Of a stretch of DNA of 64,000 nt, positions 1 to 10,427 are shown in pieces (position 1 is the first letter of the stretch; the number at the start of each line of letters is the position of its first letter). The DNA lies in assembly GCF_022539665.2 (NCBI RefSeq), contig NC_081333.1, positions 3,100,001 to 3,164,000 of the forward strand. Reading direction: 5' to 3'. The DNA is from Daphnia carinata (lineage: Eukaryota; Arthropoda; Branchiopoda; Diplostraca; Daphniidae). Position numbers and translations under genes: made by a program. Under the pieces are notes generated by a model. That model worked only from the letters and a program-made list of their open reading frames with translations. It ran no database searches and was not told where the DNA came from.

Positions 1-477
1 AGGAAGTTTTCCAATGACTAGCGGGCCCAAAGGCACGCGAGTCTACTACTCTCCTGAATTCCTATTCACGGAAGGGAAAACCAAAGAAGAGAAAGAACAA
101 ATTCGCGTTAACGTTTCAATTGACGTCTTTTCACTGGGATGTCTCTTTTTCAATTACCTTACAAAAGGCGGACATCCGTTTGCCAATGGTGGGTCTCCCA
201 ATGAAGTTTTCACTCCTGCTAATATTTATAAAGGCGAAAAAGTCCTAGATGGCAAAACGGGTAAGCAGATTAGAATGAACTTGTAAATCATTCCGTATTA
301 AAGGTGTACAACATTGGTGGATTATTTTGAATCTTAGGTTTACCGAAAAACCATTATGCATATGACATTATTGACGGAATGACTGAAAACATCCCTGACA
401 AGCGTTGGAAATTAGAAAAAGTCTTAGAAACTTTAAACGCTGAAGCTGAACGACCTAAGACTGCAGAAAGTCAATGA
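1..477 (+). CDS. IRE1-type protein kinase, 3' part (K1)
   Basis: This is the C-terminal part of a small serine/threonine kinase like the kinase domain of IRE1; its 5' part lies outside the window. The first exon, readable from base 14, carries the activation segment (FSM-TSGPKGTRVYYSPEF), where SPE takes the place of APE. It continues with the DVFSLGCLFF helix and the GGHPFA loop typical of IRE1-like kinases. The donor is at 261 and the acceptor ends at 337. The last exon (338-477) encodes NHYAYDIIDGMTENIPDKRW, the final helices of the C-lobe, and stops soon after. There is no KEN/RNase domain after the kinase, unlike true IRE1. Its tail is closest to that of K4 (9,299-10,427), so the two are probably duplicates. 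Catalytic HRD and DFG motifs are not visible here. Confidence 0.75.
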
Positions 478-1129
478 AAAGTACATCTCGGTTAAAAACT
501 AAATCTAAACACCAATTTAAAAATATACTGGCAATTTAGAGAATATCTGCTTCGCAATTCGAAATGGTACGTTTTATTTTAAACTATCTTTACAGCTTAC
601 GCCATAAACAATGTGCGTCCCAAGACGTTCTTATTTTCAAGTAAAATTCAAGTATGCACATTAGAATTGCCCTTTAAGAATATTGCAACATACACGATAA
701 GGTCGATAAGACATTCAAAACTAATGTCAAATGGCAAACGATGAAAACTAACGACAACAGCGATTCTCAAACTTTATCGTGTAACAAGCGCTGACTTATG
801 TAGCAATCCAAACGCACTCGATAAGCAAAACCTTGGCAACCCGAGTGTGATACCAATGCTCTGAGTCTGCGTATGTAGTGAAGAAGAGATTAGCCAACTG
901 ATAAAACATGGAGAATTATGCCCAATGCTTGGGCTTTTACTGTCTCAACGAATACCTTAGACATTGAGGGGATAGGGTGGATGAGTAATTACGTATTTTA
1001 AAAAAATATGAAGAAAGCGGCCATCATGAATTTTTTACCACCTTTCCTTCAATTTCGATGAGCTAACTCTACTTAACAAATTCTCAAAACTAGCTAAACA
1101 AAAAAGATATTTCTTAAAAAAAAAACGAG
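478..1129. other. Intergenic, duplicated spacer
   Basis: No gene is supported. The stretch just downstream of K1 resembles the stretch downstream of K4 (about 10,440-11,290), so it travelled with the kinase in a segmental duplication. It is AT-rich with scattered stops in all frames. Confidence 0.5.
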
Positions 1130-1590
1130 ATGTCGTTGAGATAAAGGGGGTTAAAACTATAGTTCACCTCCTGTCTGACTGCCTTAAGACGAAATGAAAA
1201 ACTGAAATGCTACTATTCGATTCTGAGACAATGACATAAGGGATAAGGCAAAAAACTAGATTTGCATGCAAGAGAAACGACCGAAACACCTTCCTTTTCA
1301 AATTCACCGTTCCAACACTCTAGAATTCGGCAGTTTCAACTGATATGCAAGGAATGGCCGTGGAGGTTAGGCAATCATTTCTAGGAAGTGTATAGGACGT
1401 TGAATGGCACGTGCGATTCCCCGAAACGACAGGAATGACCTTTCTTTTCAAATTTTCCGTTCCACCACTCTAGGATTTTAAGCTAAAGGTGATATGCAAG
1501 GACACAGCTAACCGTGGAGGATAGGTGAACATTTTTTGGCGAAGGTGTGGTGTAGAATGGCACGTGCAACAGCAGAATGTACCATTTCAA
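1130..1590. repeat. Dispersed tandem-unit repeat, copy R1
   Basis: This copy holds two diverged units of roughly 150-180 bp. Each contains a TTCCGTTCCA-CACTCTAG segment, a GATATGCAAGG segment, a GTGGAGGATAGG-like segment and a TGGCACGTGC segment with the palindrome CACGTG. A leading part with CTGTCTGACTGCC is shared with the copies at 8,228 and 11,288. I see no open reading frame longer than chance, no terminal inverted repeats and no target-site duplication, so the class of element is unknown. Confidence 0.75.
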
Positions 1591-2040
1591 AATCGTTAAA
1601 CAAACCAAACATCATATACTCTAATTATCTTAAAACAGTCTAACAGATTTCAAACCAGCGCAAAAAAAAAAATGTATATATCTGCAAAGTCTCATGCCCT
1701 AGCGTGGGGTTACCGCTATTGACAGGTGTCGCTAACAACAGGTGTAGCAACACGGTTTTTAAGAGCAAACTAATTTTGTTTACGACCAGTGTAAGAGATA
1801 AGATTTCAAAAATGAGAAATATTTAAACGTTATCTACATCAGCCAACACAGACGTAGCAAATAAAAACATGGACGTCCACTTAAAAAGATTGAAGATAAG
1901 TATTAGAATCCTGATATCGAGTTTTGTGCGACGATGCGGTTCAATGTGACCTAAAGTGCGTACATAAATTAATGACAAGATATTATTAATAAAGGGGGTC
2001 CAAAGCGCTCTTCTGATGCATTTCATCGCATCGCAGGTAT
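1591..2040. other. Intergenic, SDR upstream-like spacer
   Basis: No gene is seen. The stretch resembles 15,060-15,480 upstream of the intact SDR, for example the shared AAGTCTCATGCC and GACAGGTGTCG words. It is the decayed promoter side of the broken SDR copy that follows. Confidence 0.45.
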
Positions 2041-2472
2041 TTTTAGTTTCGAGGGCAGTATGTCTTCGTGATCAACAATTACAACATTGATTATTGCAAT
2101 AGCCCCATATTAGGAAAGTTGCTCTTATCATCAATAATTTATAATTCAATGAGGTTTTCAACTTGTATTTAATTACCTTGATTTTTAACTCGCTGTGCTG
2201 CTTCCGAACTGGCATCTAAAGGGGTTAGAGTGAATGCCGTTTGTCCAGGCATTATTGGCTATACTCAAATCTTTTCCAACATTGGCTTATCCAAGGAGCT
2301 TCGGGATTTTTACTTTCGAACGTGTCAAAACAACTCGCCCATTATGCCGTGCTGGAATACCGGAAGAAGTAGCAAAGTCCATCGCTTTTTTAGCGTCCGA
2401 TGAACATGCTTCATTTCTTACTGGAGTGACACTGCCCACCGATGGCAGAAGATGTGTTTCATCCCCGTTATG
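2041..2472 (+). pseudogene. Short-chain dehydrogenase/reductase pseudogene 1
   Basis: This is a broken copy of the SDR at 15,503-16,489. The region around 2,088-2,135 matches the intact gene's first exon, but the initiator ATG has become ATA. Near 2,185-2,195 sequence matching intron 1 (ACCTTGATTTTT) passes directly into sequence matching the middle of exon 4 (AACTCGCTG, encoding LTRCAASELASKGVRVNAV). All of exons 2 and 3 and the start of exon 4 are therefore deleted. The cofactor loop, NAG motif, catalytic Ser and YxxxK are all gone. The C-terminal part is frame-damaged around 2,300, and the final VDGGR motif has become TDGRR. It cannot encode a working enzyme. Confidence 0.8.
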
Positions 2473-2822
2473 AACATAATATGCTACTGGCAATTCCAAG
2501 AATGGGGATGTCAGACATTGATTCAGCAGGTTTTTTTTCAGGCCATTTTGAAATAAGGCTCAATGATAAGATAGCTAGCAGAAGTATAACGTAAAGATAT
2601 GTAATTTGAAATGTATACACCGTTACAATCAGAAAAAAATTTAGTTCTACTTGCTGCGCTCTGCATAACTCGTGTAACTTGCATTCTTCCATTAGCCGTT
2701 AGATCAACTGAATTTACGGTAACAGCGTAAAGTTTTTAAATCATTAGAGCTGTTCCACATATAACCGCCAATGATTGGTTGATATTCAAATTATTAATTA
2801 GGACTTTCTTGCACAACAGTCT
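2473..2822. other. 5' flank of kinase K2 with decayed leader exon
   Basis: The region resembles the flanks of K4 and K5, including the CTTCCATT words near 2,685. Where K4 and K5 end a tiny first exon with ATG before a GTAA donor, this copy reads ACG then GTAACA (about 2,718-2,726), so the upstream initiator is lost. A 3' splice-site-like CTTGCACAACAG precedes TCTATGATG at 2,820. Confidence 0.5.
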
Positions 2823-3820
2823 ATGATGATTGTGGATTACGACAAGGATGATTTACTGGGCGAAGGCGTAGAATCCTATGTGTTTAAGGGCACTTTTGCT
2901 GGCGATGAAGTTGCCGTGAAAAGGATGGAAAAAAAATTTGGACAAAAAAAAGCAAACGAGGAGAAAGATTTTCAAACCCGCGAAGAAAAAGCCATGAAAC
3001 AATTTAATCACCCCAACGTTCTCAAATTACTAGAGGTACAAGAAGATGAAAATTTCAAGTATGTACATATACGCTAAAAACACCATTCACCCAATTGCAC
3101 CTTTAATGTGCCCAATTTTAATCTTAATAAAGGTATTTGATATTGGAACACTGTTTGGGAACACTTCTCGACTACATCAAAGGAAAGTACACCGACCAGA
3201 TGCCTACAGAAATCGACGGAATGATCCAAATGGCTAGCGGATTGCAATACATTCACGACCAGAAATTTGTTCATCGAGATATCAAACCCGCAAATGTATT
3301 GATTTCTAAATCTCACGTTCTGAAAGTATCGGATTTCGGACACTGCCGAGAAGTTACAGAATCCGGAAGTTTCTCAATGTCTAGCGGAGAAAAGGGTACC
3401 AGGAAGTACAACTCTCCGGAATACCTTCACTTGGAAGAAGAGAAAAACATAGAGGAAAGAAAAAAAATTCGAGCTAATGTTTCGACAGACATCTTTTCTT
3501 TAGGCTGCGTGTTTTTTAGCTACATCACAAAGGGCGGTCATCCTTTCGCTGGTGGAAAGAATTCCGAACATACAACCGTCGCCAACATCTACGAAGGCAA
3601 AAAATCCATGGACAACGTTGACTCTGGTAAGCACTTTCAGACGAAATGTAAATTCCTAAGTTAACCTATTTTGTGAACCTATTGTGCTCTAGGTCTAGCA
3701 AGGGATCATTATGCATTTTCGATGATTGACGGCATGACGAAGGTTGGTGCAAACGACCGTTGGAGTCTGGACAAAGTTTTGGAAACTCTAAACAACCAGA
3801 AGCTGAAATTTTCAGAATAA
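2823..3820 (+). CDS. IRE1-type protein kinase (K2)
   Basis: A small kinase of 285 residues in three coding exons: 2823-3058, 3133-3626 and 3693-3820. Frames close at both junctions. The N-lobe has the glycine loop (LLGEGVESYVFKGTF), the ATP-binding Lys in VAVKRM and the alpha-C Glu region before FNHPNVLKL. The C-lobe has intact HRDIKPANV, DFGHC and SPEY, then DIFSLGCVFF and GGHPFA as in IRE1. There is no signal peptide, transmembrane segment or RNase domain, so it is probably a soluble kinase. The start used is the first of two adjacent ATGs in the exon, because the upstream leader ATG seen in K4 and K5 is mutated here. It is closest to K5. Substrate and role are unknown. Confidence 0.85.
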
Positions 3821-4221
3821 GAAAAAGCAAATTGATTTTGTTTAACAAATTAAGATGCATATCACAAACGAAATAAAAAGCATTTCTTTCATGCATCAGA
3901 AAGTGTGCGCAATATCGAACAGTCTCACACGCTCCAAAATAACTTCCATATCATTTACATAGCCTACACGATTGAATTGCCATTGCTAAATTTTCTTGTA
4001 GTAGCTACATAATATTCAACGCAAGTCTAAGTTACCCAAGACGACATTTCTACACATTTTGACACGATTAGATAACTCTTGATGCATTTCAATCGTGCGA
4101 CCAAAAGAATAAACTCATCTTCATGAGAGATGTATCAGCTATCAAACAGTGAAACCAAAAGTTTGAATTTACCATTTTTAGTGTAGAACGAGGTGCACTT
4201 TGCTATTACTACAGCAACGAT
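3821..4221. other. Intergenic spacer between K2 and K3 fragment
   Basis: No gene is supported. It resembles the spacer between K5 and K6 (about 18,067-18,500), consistent with duplication of the K5-K6 pair. Confidence 0.45.
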
Positions 4222-4489
4222 GTTCGTGACAGCCAGTGATGACGGCTATAGCAAGCAGTCCGAAATAATTGGATAAAGGAGCGTTCGGTATTGTTTACGA
4301 AGGACCCTGGAATGGAGAGAAGGGGTCATCAAGCGGATTGGCAAAACGAATTCCTCGTTTTTAAGTGATTCTGTTGAGGCATGCAGCGGCGGGCAACATA
4401 GGGAGGAATAAAACATGGAAAAGCTGGGCCATCCCAACGTCCTCAAACCCCTCCACGTCGAAGTCGATCACAATTTCAAGTATAACTTG
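4222..4489 (+). pseudogene. Kinase N-lobe pseudogene (K3, K6-type)
   Basis: A decayed copy of the first exon of K6 (18,503-18,765). It keeps GKGAFGIVY and a partly readable EKLGHPNVLK. It has lost the reading frame: the residue before the glycine loop is a stop (GGATAA), a base is missing near the VAIK lysine, and a TAA follows the REE segment. Similarity to K6 stops just after the exon end (TTTCAAGTATAACTTGCACGG) and gives way to the CACGTG repeat. The catalytic-lobe exons are absent. Confidence 0.8.
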
Positions 4490-4745
4490 CACGGTAGAAC
4501 GGCCGCGGAGGATAGGCGATCGTTTCTAGGAAGTGTGGGACGTAGAATGGCACGTGTGATTCTCCGAAACGACAGGGAATGGCCTTGCTTTGGGAATTTT
4601 CAGTTCCACCACTCTAGAATTCTAAGCTAAAGGTGATATGCAAGGGCACAGGTAACGGTGGAGGATAGGCGATCATTTTTTGAAAGGGTGGGGTATAGAA
4701 TGGCACGTGCAACTGTAGAATACGCCCATTCAAAATTGCTCTACA
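4490..4745. repeat. Dispersed tandem-unit repeat, copy R4
   Basis: Two units of the CACGTG-containing repeat, with TGGCACGTG near 4,549 and TGGCACGTGC near 4,701. This copy lacks the leading part shared by R1, R2 and R3 and abuts the broken kinase exon directly. The junction suggests that the repeat marks a rearrangement breakpoint. Confidence 0.75.
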
Positions 4746-5640
4746 AACCAAACATCATATACTCTAATTATCTTAAAGCACAGGTTCGTATTTATTCAGA
4801 TGGTCCTTAGTCGGAGCTTTTTTGAAAATTAGTTAGAAATGACAATGGTATTGATTTGAGTTAAATATTTTTATCTCAAATCGCATAAAGCCACGACTAA
4901 AGCAACGAAAAAAATTAAACGGGTCGTATAAGCAGCTAATTAAAGTTTATTCCTTACATCGAATGACCAGTTGGGATGCCATATCTGTCAATGCTTGATT
5001 TCCGAGCACATGACATATACGAATCTTCAAACGAAATCATAGACGTGAATGTATATGCTATGATATTACTTGGACATTAGGACAGTTTAGCGTGTGGAAC
5101 TCAATAAAGACTGGTATTGATTATTCGTTCCTTGATTGACAATATGTCAAAGGCCTAGGTGAATCGGAGGTAATTGTACGCGCACGTTTCTGATGATTTT
5201 CTATCTACATTTTGCTTTCAAAACTGTTCAAAAGCTCATTTATGATGGAATGTCGCTATCCGTAGTTTATTCGAATTTCAAGGCATATACAGTTCTGAAT
5301 TTCCAGCATGGAACGTCTGATAGACTTGCATAAAAAGGCAGCTTTTGATGACTCTTGATTGGCAGATCTGTCTGCCTAACTAAGCCAAAATCGTTTCCAG
5401 AAAGCGAGGCAGCGAGAGAACATTTAAACAACCGAATAATGTACTGTTGATACGGATTTTCGGATGTGTTACCATGGGCAACATACATTTCAAGATCTTG
5501 CAAATGAACGCCAGCCGGGAATTAAAAGTTGATTTAAGAGCAAAAGCTAGGCTATTTAAACAGCAGAAGAGTCGGAGTAATGACCACCAGTCCGTTCACG
5601 CTGAGCAGAAGATAACCAATAAAGAAAGGAGACGTAAGTG
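4746..5640. other. 5' flank of receptor-like gene 1
   Basis: The segment matches 11,770-12,680 upstream of the second receptor copy. It contains an open frame at 5,447-5,641 whose TGA overlaps the receptor ATG. The matching segment of copy 2 carries a one-base insertion (GCCGGCGAATT against GCCGGGAATT), so this frame is not conserved and is more likely 5' untranslated sequence than protein. Confidence 0.45.
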
Positions 5641-7565
5641 ATGTCTAAATTACATTTTCTGCTGTTGGGGTTTTCAGTAATGACCAGTTGCAAAACTGAT
5701 GATAACGATTTACATAAGCAACATAACGGCTTAAAAGGAAAACATATGCAAATTGTTACAGGCCAAGTAAGTTCAAATGAGGAAATATTACATGGAAATT
5801 AATCAGTTACATAAAAGAGTTTTAAATTTGAATCGACAACTAACGTGCTTTTTAAATAGTTCGCTCCAGTAACTATATTAACAAGAAATTCCTCTGGTCA
5901 TGTTGTTGACTATTCCGGTCTGTTGTTTCACCATCTCCGGTTCCTGTCTCAAAAATTAAAATTCACGTATATTTTTATATTATAAAACAAAAAAAAGTTT
6001 TATTAGCCAAGTCTGATGATGATTGCAGGTATAACATATTCATCGTAGCAGAGAACACCAATGGAATTAAGGTCAATGGCACATGGAATGGAATAATTGG
6101 AACGTTGCTAAGACAAGTATGCAGATTTTACGGCATTGTTTAAACATGGTAATTTTGTTTCACTTGTTCTTTATCAGGAAGCTGATATTGGTTTAGCGCC
6201 AGTAGCAATTTCTCTACAGCGATATGAAGCTCTCGATTTTCGGGGAAGAATTGGAGGAGACTGGACGGGCATCCTGGTCAGATATCCTCCCCCTTTCGTT
6301 TCATTTACCAGCACGCTCGACCTATTTTCCAAAGACGTAACAAAAAATTCTCAGAATGTGTATGTTTTATTTATTACGTTTGATATACGTTTAGGTGTGG
6401 ATCGGATTTTTAGTTTCTGCTGTCGTAGTTGCCGGAATTTTCATCGTTTTGACCTCCATAGGAAAACGGTTGCACAACACGCTGGATTCCGAGACGAGCA
6501 ATACCGCTTTTGCCTGGTACTTGTTCGGTACCTTCTTTTCTCAAGGTTGGATTAGTTTAATTACGGAAACATGTTAATCCGTAAAACGAAAATAAAATAA
6601 AAAAATAATTAAGAAACTAAATCGCTTTCTATTCCTTTATATGTTACAACATACAAGGAAATCGTATCCCAGCTAGCCAACGATTTCAACAAGTCCTCGC
6701 CGCAACGTGGTGTCTAGCAGCTTTTGTCTTCGTCAACAGTTATAATTGCACGTTAACATCTTACATGTCGGTGACATATCAAAAACCAGATATCAACTCA
6801 TTAAAAGAGTTGGCTATCTCTACAACTTACAAAGCAAACGTTCTAATGGGCTCTATTCAAGAGATTGACTTATTAGTTCGCAGACAAATTATGAACATTT
6901 AACTAACTATACAGACGCGATTAACAAGCATTATCTTCTATAGATGTCAACTAATGAATATATAAAAACGATTGCAGCGAGAATGAAACAATGTCCTGAT
7001 TGCAGGAAATTCAACTCAAGCGATCAGGCTTTGCAAGTTATAAAACACGACAATTACGTTGCGATTATGGTAAGCAGTTTTCCCTTCAATTAAGTAGCAG
7101 ATAATAATGTCATTCGACGGCAGGCATATAGCAGCGGTAGAAGTAACATGCAGAAACATTCCTCTGAGAGAGGCAAATGCCTTTTAACCATGGCCAAGGA
7201 GAAAACGACGTGGGCTAACATGTTCCTTGCTGTCCCGAAAACAAGTCCTTACAAGGAGGAAATTGAAAGAGAGTTAGCGTGTTTCTTTGATTAATAGGAT
7301 AATCGATAAAAAATTTAACTTCACGCATACATCAAGGTCTTTATGGTTCCATGCCGCTGGATTACGTGAATATTGGTCTGTCCGTCAAGAAAAATATCCC
7401 AAACAATGCGAACTCATCTACAATAACAAAGGGACGTCTATCAAGAGATCGAGCAATCGAATTAAATTGGAACAGTTTTATCTACCTTTCCTGTTACTCC
7501 TTGGTGGCTATGTTCTGGGTCTCATTCAATTTTTCCGTGAACATCTTACTCATTGTAAACGTTAA
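5641..7565 (+). CDS. Ionotropic glutamate receptor-like protein (IR type)
   Basis: A 450-residue ligand-gated ion channel subunit of the variant iGluR/IR kind, in nine exons: 5641-5766, 5860-5966, 6029-6116, 6178-6336, 6395-6545, 6658-6875, 6944-7069, 7124-7272 and 7337-7565. The frame stays open throughout. It has an N-terminal hydrophobic stretch, a short S1 ligand-binding half (EADIGLAPVAISLQRYEALDF), TM1 (WIGFLVSAVVVAGIFIVL), a pore loop (FAWYLFGTFFSQG) and TM3 with an SYNCTLTSYMSV motif. This motif is the counterpart of SYTANLAAFLT in iGluRs. An S2 half and a final TM4 (LPFLLLLGGYVLGLIQFF) follow. There is no amino-terminal domain, as in most divergent IRs. Three donors are atypical (GTTGGA, GTTCGC, GTTAGC). 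A chemosensory role is family-based inference. Confidence 0.78.
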
Positions 7566-8227
7566 TGAGAAATGATGCCACGATATTGCCGACGCATGTT
7601 CTGTGTTGGACGAAGTCGTATTCAAATCCAGTTCACAAATTTGCTTAACAATCACCAACGTTCCTAGTTTAAAAACGGTAGTTAAACAGCGAACCACAAG
7701 CTTTTATCCCTATAAAACATTTATTCAAACGCAATTTATTAGCACTTTACGAACCAAAAAATAACTACGTTGCACAACAGTGCGGAAATCAGAAAACAAT
7801 AGGAAGTACAGTATAAATGATTGTTGCCACATTCGAAGTAACACTTATGAAATTATTCCCATTTTTCTATTTTATCCCTGATGTGCACAACCACCGTCAA
7901 ATTTGAGCAAACCCATCCCGATCGCGAAGTGCAATACAATTTAAATGTTAGATAACTATTCCATTGATCAGCCGAAGAACTTCTTTCCTTCTGTGGTGCT
8001 TTTACGAGTGGCACAGTATTTTATAACAAACGGGAACAAAGCAAAAATAACTGAATCATCTATAATCCAAGGAAAATTTCTTTTGAACTAAACAAAATAA
8101 AATTTTTTACGAACGTTTATCAGCACTTACAATATTACAACTAGCCAGAAACGGTGCAAAAAAATTTTTCTCACCAAAGCGATCACACACAACAAAGGGA
8201 TTCGGTAAAGAAAACCTATTGGGCAAA
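7566..8227 (+). pseudogene. Relic of a K7-type kinase leader exon
   Basis: No intact gene is present. About 7,685-8,160 resembles the upstream region and tiny first exon of K7 (about 20,115-20,540). Shared words include CGAACCACAAGCTTTTATCCC and AACTACGTTGCACAACAG. K7's ATGGAATCTACAGAAAACCA is represented near 8,048-8,075 by a version in which ATG is ATA and the donor is altered. Similarity ends about where K7's second exon would begin. This is the truncated 5' end of a lost kinase copy. Confidence 0.55.
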
Positions 8228-8690
8228 ATGAGATAAAGGAGGTAAAAAAACTTTACGTCCTCTACTGTCTGACTGACCTGGAATGAAAAGAAAAGCTGAA
8301 GTGATACTACGCAATTCTAAGACAATGACATAAGGGATGAGGCAGAAAACTAGATTTGTATACAAGCGAAACGACCAAAACACCTTCCTTTTCAAATTTT
8401 CCGTTCCAACACTCTACAACTTTACAGCTGCAGGTGATGTGTAAGGGCACAGGTGGCCGCGGAGGATAAACGATCATTTATAGGAAGGGTAGGTCGTGGA
8501 ATGGCACGTGCGATTCCCCGAAACGGCAGGAATGACCTTTCTTTTCGAATATTCCGTTCCACCACTCTAGGATTCTTGGCTAAAGGTGATATGCAAGGGC
8601 ACAGGTAGCGTAGAGGATAGGCGATCATTTTTTGAAAAGGTGGGGCGTAGAATGGCACGTGCAACAGTAGAATATGCCCCTTCAAAATTG
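8228..8690. repeat. Dispersed tandem-unit repeat, copy R2
   Basis: The copy resembles R1 and R3. It has the CTGTCTGACTG leader and then two units, each with a GGCACGTGC segment (near 8,503 and 8,653). Confidence 0.75.
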
Positions 8691-8734
8691 CTATACAAAT
8701 CCAACAGCAGATAATCTAATTATCTTAAGTAAGT

Positions 8735-8960
8735 CCATCACTTCTCTAGCGTCCGCAGAACACGCTTAATTTCTGACTGGAGTGGCGTTGCCCGTCGATG
8801 GCGGACGTTGTGTTTCATCATGATGCAAATCGGTAGCAAAGCTATTGAAACTGGCTGAAGGCTATTGTGTACGATAGAATTGTACTATTATTTGGAGCAA
8901 AATGCGACACTTCTTTTTTGATAGTTGTATGAATAAACAATTGAAATTCGTATCATCCGT
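8735..8960 (+). pseudogene. SDR pseudogene 2, 3' tail only
   Basis: The fragment matches the last 80 or so bases of the intact SDR coding region plus its 3' flank. It reads SLASAEHA, then a TAA where the intact gene has TCATTT, then a copy of the VDGGR end. The downstream part still resembles the 3' untranslated sequence of the intact gene (CGATAGAATTGTACTATT) and keeps a matching AATAAACAATTGAAA segment. Everything 5' of this is missing. Confidence 0.75.
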
Positions 8961-9298
8961 TGGCATTTAGATGATTCCATTTTGTGCTGAACTTCCTCTT
9001 TGATTAATTGATTAGTGCAACAAAGCCAAATATACGTTCATAACAACCGTTATGAAAATGATAAACTGGCAATTCCAAAAATGGTCATGTCAGACATTGA
9101 TACAGCACTTTTTTTTTTACCCCAACTTCGAAATCAAGCGTTATGATAAGATAGATCGCGGATGATTAAATTAAAGATATGCAATTTTGTATATGTTTAC
9201 ACATTAGAATCAGATAATACATTTTAGTTCTACTCGCTGCGCCCTGCACAACTCGTGTGACTCACATCCTTCCATTTGTCGGCAAATTAACTGAAATC
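8961..9298. other. 5' flank of kinase K4
   Basis: It resembles the SDR-to-K5 spacer (about 16,620-16,969). Nothing coding was seen apart from the tiny leader exon described for K4. Confidence 0.4.
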
Positions 9299-10427
9299 AT
9301 GGTAACAACGTAAAGTTTTTAAATCATTATTGTTGTTCAGCATATAACCAGCAATGATTGGTTGACATTCAAAATACTAACTAGTCTTTTCTTGCAAATA
9401 GTCTACTGTGACAGTGCAATGTGATAAGAGAGATGTCCTGGGCAAAGGTCCTGATGGACAAGTGTTTAAGAGCACTTTTGCTGGCAAAGAAGTTGCCGTA
9501 AAAAGAATACAAAAAGATATGGGGGAGGATGTCGAAGAATCGAAAACAAGGCTCGCTGCTCGAATCCGCGAAGTAGCAACTTTGAAAAAAGTTGATCATC
9601 TCAATGTTCTCAAATTAATCGACGTACAAGAAGATCCAGATTTCATGTATGTTCATATACTCAACAAATAGCCAATCCCTAATTACAAGTTCAATGTGCC
9701 CAATTTTATGCCTAATATAGGTATTTGATATTGGAACTATGTTTGGGAACACTCAAAGATTGCATCGAAGGAAGGCTCACCGACCTGATGCCTCCAGAAA
9801 TCGACGGAATGATGCAAATGGCTAGCGGATTGCAACACATTCATTCGCATAAACTAGTCCATCGAAATATCAAACCAGCAAATGTATTGATTTCTACGTC
9901 CCACGTTTTGAAAATATCAGATTTCGTACACTGCCGACCAGTTACAGGTTTCGGAAGTTTCTCAATGTCTAGCGGGCTCGAAGGCACACGAATATACGCC
10001 CCCCCTGAATTCCTATCCACGGAAGGGAAAACCAAAGAACAGATAAAAAAAATTCGCGTTAACGTTTCAGTTGACGTCTTTTCACTGGGATGCCTCTTTT
10101 TCAATTATCTTACAAAAGGCGGACATCCGTTTGCCAATGGTGAGTCTCCCAATGAAGTTTCAACTCCCGCTAATATTTGTGAAGGCGTAAAAGTCCTTGA
10201 TGGCAACAGGGGTAAGCAGATCAGAATGAACTATGAATCATCTAGTATTAAAAGTGTACATGATTTGTGGATTATTTAAAATTTTAGGTTTACCGAAAAA
10301 CCATTATGCATACGCCATGATTGACGGAATGACTGAAAAAATCCCCGACCAGCGTTGGAAATTAGAAAAAGTCCTAGTAACTCTAAAAGCTGAAGCTGAT
10401 AGAACTGCGACTGAAGAAAATCAATGA
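9299..10427 (+). CDS. IRE1-type probable pseudokinase (K4)
   Basis: A 292-residue kinase-like protein. I place the start at ATG 9299-9301, the last codon of a small leader exon followed by GTAACA, spliced to 9402 (TCTACTGTGACA). The frame runs 9402-9646, 9721-10211 and 10288-10427 without a stop. The glycine loop (VLGKGPDGQVFKSTF) and ATP-binding Lys (VAVKRI) are present. The catalytic-loop Asp is Asn (VHRNIKPANV, 9860-9868), and the metal-binding DFG reads DFV (9920-9928). With both changed, phosphotransfer is unlikely and a scaffold or regulatory role is inferred. The rest of the fold, including GGHPFA, is intact, which argues against simple decay. The alternative start is an in-frame internal ATG at 9531. 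An ATG-less exon 2 before that point favours the leader model. Confidence 0.8.

Noticed and set aside
5447-5641. 64-codon frame just before receptor copy 1, stop overlapping its ATG
   Set aside because: The duplicate locus has an extra base in the same segment, so the frame is not conserved. Probably 5' untranslated sequence.
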